Source: Candidatus Moraniibacteriota bacterium
GTDB lineage: Bacteria > Patescibacteriota > Minisyncoccia > Moranbacterales > UBA1568
Direction: 5' to 3'
Assembly: GCA_023261685.1 (NCBI GenBank)
Contig: JAHFOM010000041.1
Coordinates: 1-7,407, forward strand
DNA length: 7,407 nt
The notes beneath the pieces were generated by a model. That model saw only the letters and a list, made by a program, of their open reading frames with translations, did no database searches and was not told the DNA's origin. Shown piece by piece: positions 1 to 4,669 of the stretch. The translations under genes were made by a program, and so were the position numbers. Numbering within the stretch: position 1 is the stretch's first letter; every line of letters starts with the position of its first letter.

Positions 1-411
1 TTAACCTGTGGGAATATGGAAATTCCCCTCCCGAATGAGTGGAACAGTTTACAGAGAACTGAAAGTAAAAACTTGGACAGTAAGGGATGCTACATGGACA
101 GCCATGGTTGCCTTTGTGCCAAAAAAGATGGTCAGGGCAATAATGTGCTACTAAGTGTTCTTGTTACTACCCCTCCGAGTGGCACTACTCTGCAAAGTCT
201 CGTACCTTATGGGGCGTCAGGCGTAGATAAGTCGGATTTTCTTGGTAATCAAGCAATGAGGTTTGTTGCCACGGGTAAGAACAAAGTAGGGAACTTAAAT
301 TTCTTTAAGGACAAACAACTCTATAGCTTTAGCTTATCCGCGGCTGGTAGTACCTTTGAGACACTTTGGCCGGATTTCTTGTCCAGAGCATCAGAAATCA
401 AGTTTCGGTAA
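1..411 (+). CDS. C-terminal part of a probable exported protein, function unknown
   Basis: The reading frame is open from the window edge to TAA at 409-411, so the gene probably begins upstream; the first in-window ATG is at 16. The visible 136 residues start near IPLPNEW, a pattern that resembles the start of the PsbP-like/'aromatic-rich folded domain' seen in many exported small proteins of uncultured bacteria, but this is only a resemblance. Three cysteines lie close together near the N-terminal side (in GCYMDSHGCLC), with one more at residue 3 of the open frame; they could form disulfides if the protein is exported. No membrane segment or catalytic motif is visible. A terminator follows 60 bp downstream, so this is the last gene of its transcript. 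I do not recognise the family and assign no function. That the frame is coding is fairly likely; the start is unknown. Confidence 0.6.
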   Translation, partial: LTCGNMEIPLPNEWNSLQRTESKNLDSKGCYMDSHGCLCAKKDGQGNNVLLSVLVTTPPSGTTLQSLVPYGASGVDKSDFLGNQAMRFVATGKNKVGNLNFFKDKQLYSFSLSAAGSTFETLWPDFLSRASEIKFR

Positions 412-427
412 TCTCTGCAAATTCTGA

Positions 428-461
428 AAACAGGTTCTAACACCGTCTAGTAAGCGGAGCA
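428..461 (+). repeat. 34-bp direct repeat, copy A
   Basis: The segment beginning AAACAGGTTCTAACACC and ending TAAGCGGAGCA recurs at 2708-2741 in the same orientation with two substitutions (T/C at 443 versus 2723, and at 447 versus 2727). Both copies lie in the 3' flank of a plus-strand gene and 3-9 bases before a rho-independent terminator stem. The pair brackets the accessory block. It may be a dispersed 3'-UTR repeat or a recombination site; the window alone cannot tell. Confidence 0.85.
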
Positions 462-469
462 TAGAGAAG

Positions 470-497
470 AGCGCCCCCTTTTAGGTGCGCTTTTTTT
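470..497 (+). terminator. rho-independent terminator after the first gene
   Basis: AGCGC at 470-474 pairs with GCGCT at 487-491. The stem continues through one mismatch into CC/GG, with a short loop around CTTTTA, and is followed by a run of T to 497. It ends the transcript of the gene that stops at 411 and lies just after repeat copy A. Confidence 0.8.
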
Positions 498-523
498 GAG
501 AGAAATGTAATATAGAGACAAAG

Positions 524-555
524 GGCAATAAAAGGTACCTGACCCCTTTTCTGCC
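524..555. repeat. hairpin with GGTACCTGACCCC motif, possible REP/RAYT-type element or transposon end remnant
   Basis: Outer arms GGCA (524-527) and TGCC (552-555), and inner arms AAAAGG (530-535) and CCTTTT (545-550), enclose TACCTGACC. On the minus strand the core reads GGGGTCAGGTACC. From memory, this string accompanies REP-associated tyrosine transposase (Y1 family) genes in many genomes, but no transposase is present here. It lies 11 bp past the stop of the minus-strand VOC gene, so it could also act as that gene's 3' hairpin, although the T-tract after it is poor. Confidence 0.4.
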
Positions 556-565
556 TCGGACAATC

Positions 566-1060
566 TCAGCCACGTCGCGCTGCCTCAATAGCGGCGACAT
601 CGATTTTTCCCATGGTCATCATCGCTTCGAAAGCACGTTTTGCTTCAGCACCACCAGCTGCCAGTGCGTCAGTCAGGGTGCGCGGCGTAATTTGCCAGGA
701 TATTCCCCAGCGGTCCTTGCACCAACCACACTCACTTTCCTCACCGCCATTCCCGACGATCGCGTTCCAATAACGATCCGTTTCTTCCTGATCGTCCGTT
801 GCAATCTGAAAGGAAAATGACTCACTTTGTTTAAATGCTGGGCCACCATTCAGGCCGATACAAGGAATTCCGCAGACAGTGAACTCCACCGTTAACACAT
901 CGCCTTCCTTGCCGCTCGGAAAATCGCTGGGCGCATGAAAGACAGCAGTTACTTTACTATCGGGAAAAGTAGCGGCATAAAAGTTCGCTGCGTTTTCCGC
1001 ATCCTTATCAAACCAGAGGCAAATTGTATTCTTTTGGGTCATATTTGTATGTGCTGTCAT
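566..1060 (-). CDS. PhnB-like VOC-family protein (3-demethylubiquinone-9 3-methyltransferase-like domain)
   Basis: This 164-residue protein matches the small single-domain PhnB/'3-demethylubiquinone 3-methyltransferase' branch of the vicinal oxygen chelate fold. The old family name does not mean it methylates quinones; most members have no known substrate. Visible hallmarks are CLWFDKDAENAANFYAATF near residues 14-32, IGLNGGPAF near 68-76, a CGWCKDRWGISWQITP block near 111-126, and the C-terminal helix AFEAMMTMGKIDVAAIEAA typical of the family. I chose the start at 1060 because GAGGAG lies 10 bases upstream on the minus strand. A later ATG at 1042 (MTQKN) aligns better with the usual family start and remains possible; an ATG at 1111 would lie on the promoter. 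It is divergent from the small membrane protein at 1112. Such proteins are common accessory genes beside AHSA1/ArsR pairs, as here. The family call is secure; the role is unknown. Confidence 0.9.
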   Translation of the reverse strand: MTAHTNMTQKNTICLWFDKDAENAANFYAATFPDSKVTAVFHAPSDFPSGKEGDVLTVEFTVCGIPCIGLNGGPAFKQSESFSFQIATDDQEETDRYWNAIVGNGGEESECGWCKDRWGISWQITPRTLTDALAAGGAEAKRAFEAMMTMGKIDVAAIEAARRG

Positions 1061-1124
1061 TATACCAAATCTCCTCGTATCGGGAAAATTTGGTATAATA
1101 ACTCTATTCATATGAACATTTCAA
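1059..1124. promoter_or_regulatory. divergent overlapping promoters within a 12-bp inverted repeat
   Basis: ATTATACCAAAT (1059-1070) and ATTTGGTATAAT (1088-1099) form a perfect 12-bp inverted repeat with a 17-bp spacer. The right arm gives an extended -10 for the plus strand (TGGTATAAT, 1091-1099), 12 bp before ATG 1112. On the minus strand, TTGAAA (1124-1119) and TATTAT (1100-1095) at 18-bp spacing form a promoter overlapping the same -10 bases. The resulting minus leader carries GAGGAG for the VOC start at 1060. The left arm holds a third TATAAT on the minus strand that could serve the ATG at 1042. The symmetry suggests either a bidirectional promoter or a regulator site. Confidence 0.55.
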
Positions 1125-1447
1125 GGACAAAACTCGTTATTCTCTTTCTCATTTCTGGGTTTGCCTTGCTTTTTATTACTACCACGCTTTTGGGGTCAAC
1201 AGGCCCTCGAGGATTCCCTAAGCACCCAGACTCTTTCCTAGGAACGGCGTCACCAATAGCCTGGAAGAGCACTGCCTCCACAATTATATCACCTATAAAA
1301 ATTTTTTTAATAGGGCCTTTGTTACTTTCCACTGATTTTTTGCGGAATGATCCGCCACCCCCATTTATTGGTATCTATCTCATTTTCTATTGGACGATTC
1401 TTGCCTCAATTATTCATTATCTCCTCGGTAAATTGAAACACTCTTAA
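1112..1447 (+). CDS. small orphan membrane protein with about three transmembrane segments
   Basis: A 111-residue protein rich in I, L and F. Hydrophobic stretches lie at about residues 7-27 (LVILFLISGFALLFITTTLL), 57-73 (IISPIKIFLIGPLLLST) and 85-105 (FIGIYLIFYWTILASIIHYLL). A Gly/Pro-rich stretch, GSTGPRGFPKHPD, follows segment one, and DFLRNDPPPP precedes segment three. The basic C-terminus (GKLKHS) suggests a cytoplasmic end. The ATG at 1112 is chosen because an extended -10 box sits at 1091-1099, putting the transcription start about 6 bases upstream; there is no SD. It stands alone on the plus strand, facing the AHSA1 gene, and is divergent from the VOC gene. I do not recognise a family. 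The promoter and open frame argue that it is real, but frame length alone would not prove it. Confidence 0.6.
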   Translation: MNISRTKLVILFLISGFALLFITTTLLGSTGPRGFPKHPDSFLGTASPIAWKSTASTIISPIKIFLIGPLLLSTDFLRNDPPPPFIGIYLIFYWTILASIIHYLLGKLKHS

Positions 1448-1492
1448 CTCATTATTCTTGTTGATACAATAACTGTATGAGAAGTCAGCGCG

Positions 1493-1978
1493 TTATTTGC
1501 TCAAGATTTCTTCGAGTTGATTGAGTGCCATAGTATAGCCTTCTTGCATACCCATCGAAAGAATTTTCTCGAGGTCTTCCTTGGAGGGGAGGACAATAGT
1601 GGAGATGATTTTTGTGCCACCAGCTTCTTCAAGAAATTCTGTCTTCCAATGCATGCTCGGCATCGCATCATTTTTCTTGCCTTCATCATCACAGAAATAA
1701 TCATCGCCCGAAAACCGTACTTCGGGTTGAATATCAGAATAACTCACAAAGCACCACTCTTTTTCACTGTTCGGTCCGGACATGTAGTAGTGCCAGTGGC
1801 CTCCCTCACGAAAATCGTGAGTCTTCGTAACGGCCTTCCATGGGAGGGGTGCCCACCACTGCTCCAGTAGTTCACTTTGGGTATGGGCTGCCCACACTTT
1901 GGCACGAGGCGCATCAAAATGGCGCTCGATGGTAAGGGTGGCCTTGGTCTCGTCTGGGGTAAAAATGGCTTTGTGCAT
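1493..1978 (-). CDS. AHSA1/START-like SRPBCC domain protein, partner of the ArsR regulator
   Basis: This 161-residue protein has the AHSA1 (activator of Hsp90 ATPase 1-like) pattern: TLTIERHFDAPRAKVWAAHTQSELLEQWWAP near residues 14-43, FREGGHWHYYMSGP near 56-69, then a hydrophobic beta-rich core and a long C-terminal helix (MQEGYTMALNQLEEILSK, 144-161). Bacterial members adopt the helix-grip fold and probably bind small hydrophobic ligands; no reaction is assigned. ATG 1978 is chosen because the family motif begins about 15 residues later, and because extending to 2044 would add 22 low-quality residues overlapping arsR. It starts 19 bp after the arsR stop with no obvious SD, so it is probably co-transcribed from the arsR promoter. 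ArsR-AHSA1 pairs of this type are widespread, and the ArsR member usually represses both genes. Family call secure, function unknown. Confidence 0.9.
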   Translation of the reverse strand: MHKAIFTPDETKATLTIERHFDAPRAKVWAAHTQSELLEQWWAPLPWKAVTKTHDFREGGHWHYYMSGPNSEKEWCFVSYSDIQPEVRFSGDDYFCDDEGKKNDAMPSMHWKTEFLEEAGGTKIISTIVLPSKEDLEKILSMGMQEGYTMALNQLEEILSK

Positions 1979-1997
1979 ATTTTTTGAATTACATTTA

Positions 1998-2321
1998 TTA
2001 CATTTTATGAAGCAATTGATCGAGTTGGTTATAGCGACAGGCAAGAATTTCTTGGTATCGTTCGAGATGCTTTTGACTCAGGCGTATGGTTTCCGTATTT
2101 GCGCTCACGATCTGTTCTCGCCCGCTTTTTCGTTTCTTGATAAGTCGTGCTTTTTCGAGAACGTGTATATGTTTGGCTATCCCAGCAAAGGTAAGCGCAT
2201 AGTGCGCGGCTAGCGTTTTGATGGGCTGGTCTTCATGAGCGACACGTCTCAAAATATCTCTGCGAGTGATATCGGAGAGAGAGTGAAATATGAGATCGAG
2301 TTGCATTGATTGTTCAACCAT
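1998..2321 (-). CDS. ArsR-family winged-helix repressor of the AHSA1-linked type
   Basis: This 107-residue ArsR/SmtB-like regulator has LDLIFHSLSDITRRDILRRV near residues 8-27 (helix 1 plus the conserved DxTRRDIL), the HTH region PIKTLAAHYALTFAGIAKHIHVLEKARLI at 33-61 with its recognition helix near 45-57, and the wing KKRKSGREQIVSA at 62-74. The metal-binding ELCVCD motif of ArsR/SmtB is absent, so metal sensing is unlikely; the C-terminal helix (LERYQEILACRYNQLDQLL) probably dimerises. The start at 2321 fits the family N-terminus (MVEQSMQLDLIF) and lies about 2 bases after the predicted transcription start, so the mRNA is probably leaderless. An 18-bp palindrome covers this start, as expected for autorepression. 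The AHSA1 gene follows in the same operon. The inducer is unknown. Confidence 0.93.
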   Translation of the reverse strand: MVEQSMQLDLIFHSLSDITRRDILRRVAHEDQPIKTLAAHYALTFAGIAKHIHVLEKARLIKKRKSGREQIVSANTETIRLSQKHLERYQEILACRYNQLDQLLHKM

Positions 2322-2358
2322 ATGGTTGAATATTAGTACACATACATATACGTGTCAA
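2313..2358 (-). promoter_or_regulatory. arsR promoter and 18-bp palindromic operator over the start codon
   Basis: On the minus strand, TTGACA (2358-2353), a 17-bp spacer and TAATAT (2335-2330) make a near-consensus sigma-70 promoter. The perfect palindrome TTCAACCATATGGTTGAA (2313-2330) begins at the last base of the -10 box and covers the expected transcription start (about 2323) and codons 1-3 (ATG GTT GAA). Repressor bound there would block initiation. The start codon thus sits at the dyad centre. Confidence 0.85.
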
Positions 2359-2362
2359 GTGG

Positions 2363-2371
2363 TGATATACT
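2363..2371 (+). promoter_or_regulatory. extended -10 promoter for the OmdA-domain gene
   Basis: TGATATACT is a TG-N-TATACT extended -10 element ending 9 bp before ATG 2381. It predicts transcription starting about 2378, with almost no leader and no SD. No good -35 is visible. It is back-to-back with the arsR promoter, so ArsR binding could influence it, though the operator lies more than 30 bp upstream. Confidence 0.5.
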
Positions 2372-2380
2372 TACATACAA

Positions 2381-2680
2381 ATGAACTCTACGCGTATGGG
2401 TCAGTTCAAAAAAGAAACAGTTCGCCCAGTTCATCACACGATTGCCGGTGGTGTCGTGCACGCAGTGCCGGCGGATTGGCGGAAAGCGCTTGCGGACACA
2501 CCTTCGGCGTACGCTCTCTGGGAGGATATTACGCCGCTCGCACGCAATGAATGGATCTGCTGGATTCTCGATGCTAAAAAACCAGAGACGAGAGAGCGTC
2601 GGATTGAGGTGGGCCTTTCGAAACTTACATCGGGAATGCGTCGGCCTTGTTGCTGGGCTGGCTGCTCCCATCGCTCGTGA
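2381..2680 (+). CDS. small YdeI/OmdA-domain protein (bacteriocin-protection family)
   Basis: This 99-residue protein is essentially one OmdA domain: VVHAVPADWRKALADTPSAYALWEDITPLARNEWICWILDAKKPETRERRIEVGLSKLTSG at about residues 25-85 matches the family pattern VPxDLxxAL...W..L.P..R.EY..WI..AKKPETR.RRI....L..G. The ending GMRRPCCWAGCSHRS, with three cysteines, is usual for the short members. Many longer relatives carry an extra N-terminal DUF1905 domain, which is absent here. YdeI of Salmonella is linked to antimicrobial-peptide resistance through OmpD, but this short form has no proven role. The start is supported by the extended -10 just upstream; ATG at residue 6 is an alternative. It is the last gene of the block, followed by repeat copy B and a terminator. 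The domain call is confident. Confidence 0.88.
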   Translation: MNSTRMGQFKKETVRPVHHTIAGGVVHAVPADWRKALADTPSAYALWEDITPLARNEWICWILDAKKPETRERRIEVGLSKLTSGMRRPCCWAGCSHRS

Positions 2681-2707
2681 CTCTCTTATTCTTTCTCAAC
2701 AGTCATC

Positions 2708-2741
2708 AAACAGGTTCTAACATCGTCCAGTAAGCGGAGCA
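2708..2741 (+). repeat. 34-bp direct repeat, copy B
   Basis: 32 of 34 bases match copy A at 428-461, same orientation, starts 2280 bp apart. It begins 27 bp after the OmdA-domain stop codon and ends 3 bp before the following terminator stem. Confidence 0.85.
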
Positions 2742-2744
2742 ACT

Positions 2745-2774
2745 AAAAACAAGGCTTTTTACAGCCTTGTTTTT
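2745..2774 (+). terminator. rho-independent terminator at the end of the accessory block
   Basis: AAAAACAAGGCT (2745-2756) and AGCCTTGTTTTT (2763-2774) form a perfect 12-bp stem with loop TTTTAC. The A-tract and T-tract on either side make it potentially bidirectional. It ends the OmdA-domain transcript and insulates the msr operon. Confidence 0.9.
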
Positions 2775-2921
2775 CTGTTTCTCACTGGATGGCTACACAT
2801 TGTTTCGGTTTAATATATAATGAAGCTATACGTGAGCAGAGCTCTATAAAAAGCTGAACAAAGAAATATACCACGGGAACATTTTTGCATTCTTCGAAAA
2901 CAGCTTGATTCGTTACGGACA

Positions 2922-2950
2922 TTGTTTTTGAGAGTCGGCAATGCTTTAAT
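2922..2950 (+). promoter_or_regulatory. predicted promoter of the msrAB operon
   Basis: TTGTTT (2922-2927), a 17-bp spacer and TTTAAT (2945-2950), with TG one base before the -10, predict a start near 2957 and a leader of about 9 bases before ATG 2966. A second candidate -10, TATAAT at 2816-2821 with weak TACACA 16 bp upstream, would give a leader of about 140 bases. The rest of 2775-2921 holds no convincing gene. Confidence 0.5.
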
Positions 2951-2965
2951 CTTACAGAAAAGCAT

Positions 2966-4207
2966 ATGATAACATCACGGAGGATACTCTTTGTCATAGC
3001 GGGGTTATGTATTATTATGGGGGGAGCGTGGTATAGCACAAGCCTCAAAGAAATAAAGATTCCAAGCATACCCAAAAAAACCTGTCTGGAACACAATAAA
3101 GAGAAGCATATACAAAAGCCACAAGTAGAATTGGAGCACCTCAAACGCGCGTACTTCGCTGGCGGGTGTTTCTGGTGCACTGAGAGTGATTTTCAGAAGG
3201 CGCCCGGTGTGCTGGAGGTTGTTTCGGGTTATGCTGGCGGCAATGTCATCAATCCGACCTATAGCGACGTCACGAGCGAGAAGAGCGGCCACAGGGAATC
3301 AGTGGAAATCTATTATGATGATAACATCACGACCTACGAAAATCTCGTGCGTTACTATCTGATGCACATTGATCCGACGGATAGTGGGGGACAATTCTAC
3401 GATCGTGGAGAGAGCTATCAGGCAGTGATATTCTATGGTACCGAAGAAGAGCGTATCATAGCTGGGCGGGCCATACAGGAGCTGAATGAGGCAAAAATAT
3501 TTGATAAGCCGGTAGCCGTCAACGTGTTGCCATACAAAAATTTTTATACCGCGGAAGCATACCATCAGAATTACGCGGAGGAAAATACGATCAAGTATTG
3601 CGCGTATCGGGAGTCGAGTGGGCGAGATGCTTTCTTGCATCGATACTATGGTGACAGGAGTTGGGAAGAGCTGATAGGGAGTGAGACTGTATCACGATCC
3701 GAAACGATACTTCACTCGGGGGAGGGTGATGAGGCTATTGCTGAACCGCTTGATTTCTCGCGCTTTGTAAAACCAAGCCCTGAAGAGCTCAAAGCCAGAC
3801 TTACTGATGTCGAATATGCTGTCACCCAGAAGAATGGTACGGAGCAACCATTCAGCAACGCGTATAATGACAATCACCGTGCGGGCATCTATGTGGATAT
3901 CGTGAGTGGTGAGCCGTTATTTTCATCGGATGACAAGTATGAGAGTGGGACGGGTTGGCCGAGTTTCGTACGGCCTATCGATCCTCGTTTTGTGGTCGAA
4001 AAAATCGACAAAGGATTTTTCGGTGATCGTACTGAGATACGCAGTCGGTATGGGGATAACCATCTGGGACACGTTTTTGCCGATGGACCGGCGGAGCGTG
4101 GTGGACGGCGCTACTGTATGAATTCATCCGCGCTCCGCTTTATTCCGCGGGAAACCATGGCGCAGGCGGGGTATGGAGAGTTTTTGTCGCATATGAGTAG
4201 TGAATGA
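2966..4207 (+). CDS. msrAB: membrane-anchored MsrA-MsrB fusion peptide-methionine sulfoxide reductase
   Basis: This 413-residue bifunctional enzyme reduces the S (MsrA) and R (MsrB) epimers of methionine sulfoxide in oxidised proteins. Residues 1-25 have basic residues followed by a hydrophobic stretch (ILFVIAGLCIIMGGAWY), a signal anchor, so the enzyme probably works outside the membrane; Cys15 is preceded by Leu and is not a lipobox. MsrA spans about 61-220: the active site is GCFWCTE with catalytic Cys68, then GHRE (Glu111), DPT (136-138) and QFYDRGESYQ (143-152). MsrB spans about 272-408: SGTGWPSF (327-334), HLGHVF (366-371) and catalytic Cys384 in RYCMNSSALRF. The zinc CxxC pairs are absent, as in the MsrA-fused MsrB type. 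Position 329, Cys in two-cysteine enzymes, is Thr. Cys212 (KYCAYRESSGRD) is a possible MsrA resolving cysteine. A MerT-like membrane protein follows 16 bp downstream. Confidence 0.95.
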   Translation: MITSRRILFVIAGLCIIMGGAWYSTSLKEIKIPSIPKKTCLEHNKEKHIQKPQVELEHLKRAYFAGGCFWCTESDFQKAPGVLEVVSGYAGGNVINPTYSDVTSEKSGHRESVEIYYDDNITTYENLVRYYLMHIDPTDSGGQFYDRGESYQAVIFYGTEEERIIAGRAIQELNEAKIFDKPVAVNVLPYKNFYTAEAYHQNYAEENTIKYCAYRESSGRDAFLHRYYGDRSWEELIGSETVSRSETILHSGEGDEAIAEPLDFSRFVKPSPEELKARLTDVEYAVTQKNGTEQPFSNAYNDNHRAGIYVDIVSGEPLFSSDDKYESGTGWPSFVRPIDPRFVVEKIDKGFFGDRTEIRSRYGDNHLGHVFADGPAERGGRRYCMNSSALRFIPRETMAQAGYGEFLSHMSSE

Positions 4208-4223
4208 ATAACGCCGTGCATCT

Positions 4224-4595
4224 ATGAAGACATTTCAGGCAGTTTTGAAAATAAGCGGTATTCCGGTCGTGCTGGCATCGTTGTGCTGTCTTTCTCCTGT
4301 AGTGCTCGTGCTTCTCGGCATATCCACGGTCAGCTTTGCTTCATCAGTAGCTGATATTTTGTACGGTGACTACAAATGGGTATTTCGTGTGGTCGGACTT
4401 CTGGCGCTCCTCGGATCTCTCGCGAGCTATCTTTACAGACAGAAAGATATCTGCACGCTTGATGATGTCAAACGACGTCGACAGGAGATAATCAATTACA
4501 TAGCGCTCACGGTTGTCGTAGGCGTGCTCGGATATATTTTCTTCTTATACGTCATTGTGCATTATCTCGGTGTCTGGCTGTTGATTTGGAAATAG
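4224..4595 (+). CDS. MerT-like three-segment membrane protein with a Cys-Cys pair
   Basis: A 123-residue protein with predicted membrane segments at about 12-34, 53-71 and 91-113. The first holds LASLCCLSPVVLVLLGIS, with vicinal Cys21-Cys22 followed by a proline. This closely resembles the mercuric transporter MerT, whose first segment carries a Cys-Cys pair before a Pro-Leu-Val-Leu-x-Leu-Gly-x-Ser stretch. MerT has a second cysteine pair in the loop after segment two; here only Cys77 (DICTLDD) is found. No MerP, MerA or MerR is nearby. It starts 16 bp after the msrAB stop, so it is probably in the same operon. Inference: it may carry reducing equivalents or a thiol-bound substrate for the exported MsrAB instead of mercury. 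Alternative: a true metal transporter or an unrelated membrane protein with a chance CC pair. The membrane nature is firm; the function is not. Confidence 0.7.
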   Translation: MKTFQAVLKISGIPVVLASLCCLSPVVLVLLGISTVSFASSVADILYGDYKWVFRVVGLLALLGSLASYLYRQKDICTLDDVKRRRQEIINYIALTVVVGVLGYIFFLYVIVHYLGVWLLIWK

Positions 4596-4634
4596 CCACT
4601 CTTAATTTTTCAGAAATTTTTTAGTTTCAGATAC

Positions 4635-4664
4635 TGTGCGTGTACTCAAATGTGCGTGTACTCA
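4635..4664. repeat. tandem 14-bp duplication before the TMEM175-like gene
   Basis: TGTGCGTGTACTCA occurs at 4635-4648 and again at 4651-4664, separated by AA. The repeats contain GTG codons in frame with the downstream gene, which confuses start assignment. Confidence 0.85.
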
Positions 4665-4669
4665 GTGGA

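Noticed and set aside
428..497. Integron attC site at the repeats (TTCTAAC resembles an R'' box)
   Set aside because: No matching GTTAGAA arm lies downstream of either copy, the cargo genes are in mixed orientation, and no integrase is present.
935..1111. Upstream extension of the small membrane protein frame
   Set aside because: It would overlap the VOC gene antisense and cover the divergent promoter; ATG 1112 follows the -10 box.
1998..2321. Metal-sensing ArsR
   Set aside because: The ELCVCD-type metal motif is absent, and the AHSA1-linked ArsR type is not known as a metal sensor.
2980..3010. Lipoprotein signal in MsrAB (Cys15)
   Set aside because: The residue before Cys15 is Leu, not the small residue required by a lipobox, so a signal anchor is more likely.
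4224..4595. Mercury resistance operon
   Set aside because: Only a MerT-like protein is seen, with one loop cysteine and no MerR, MerP or MerA nearby.
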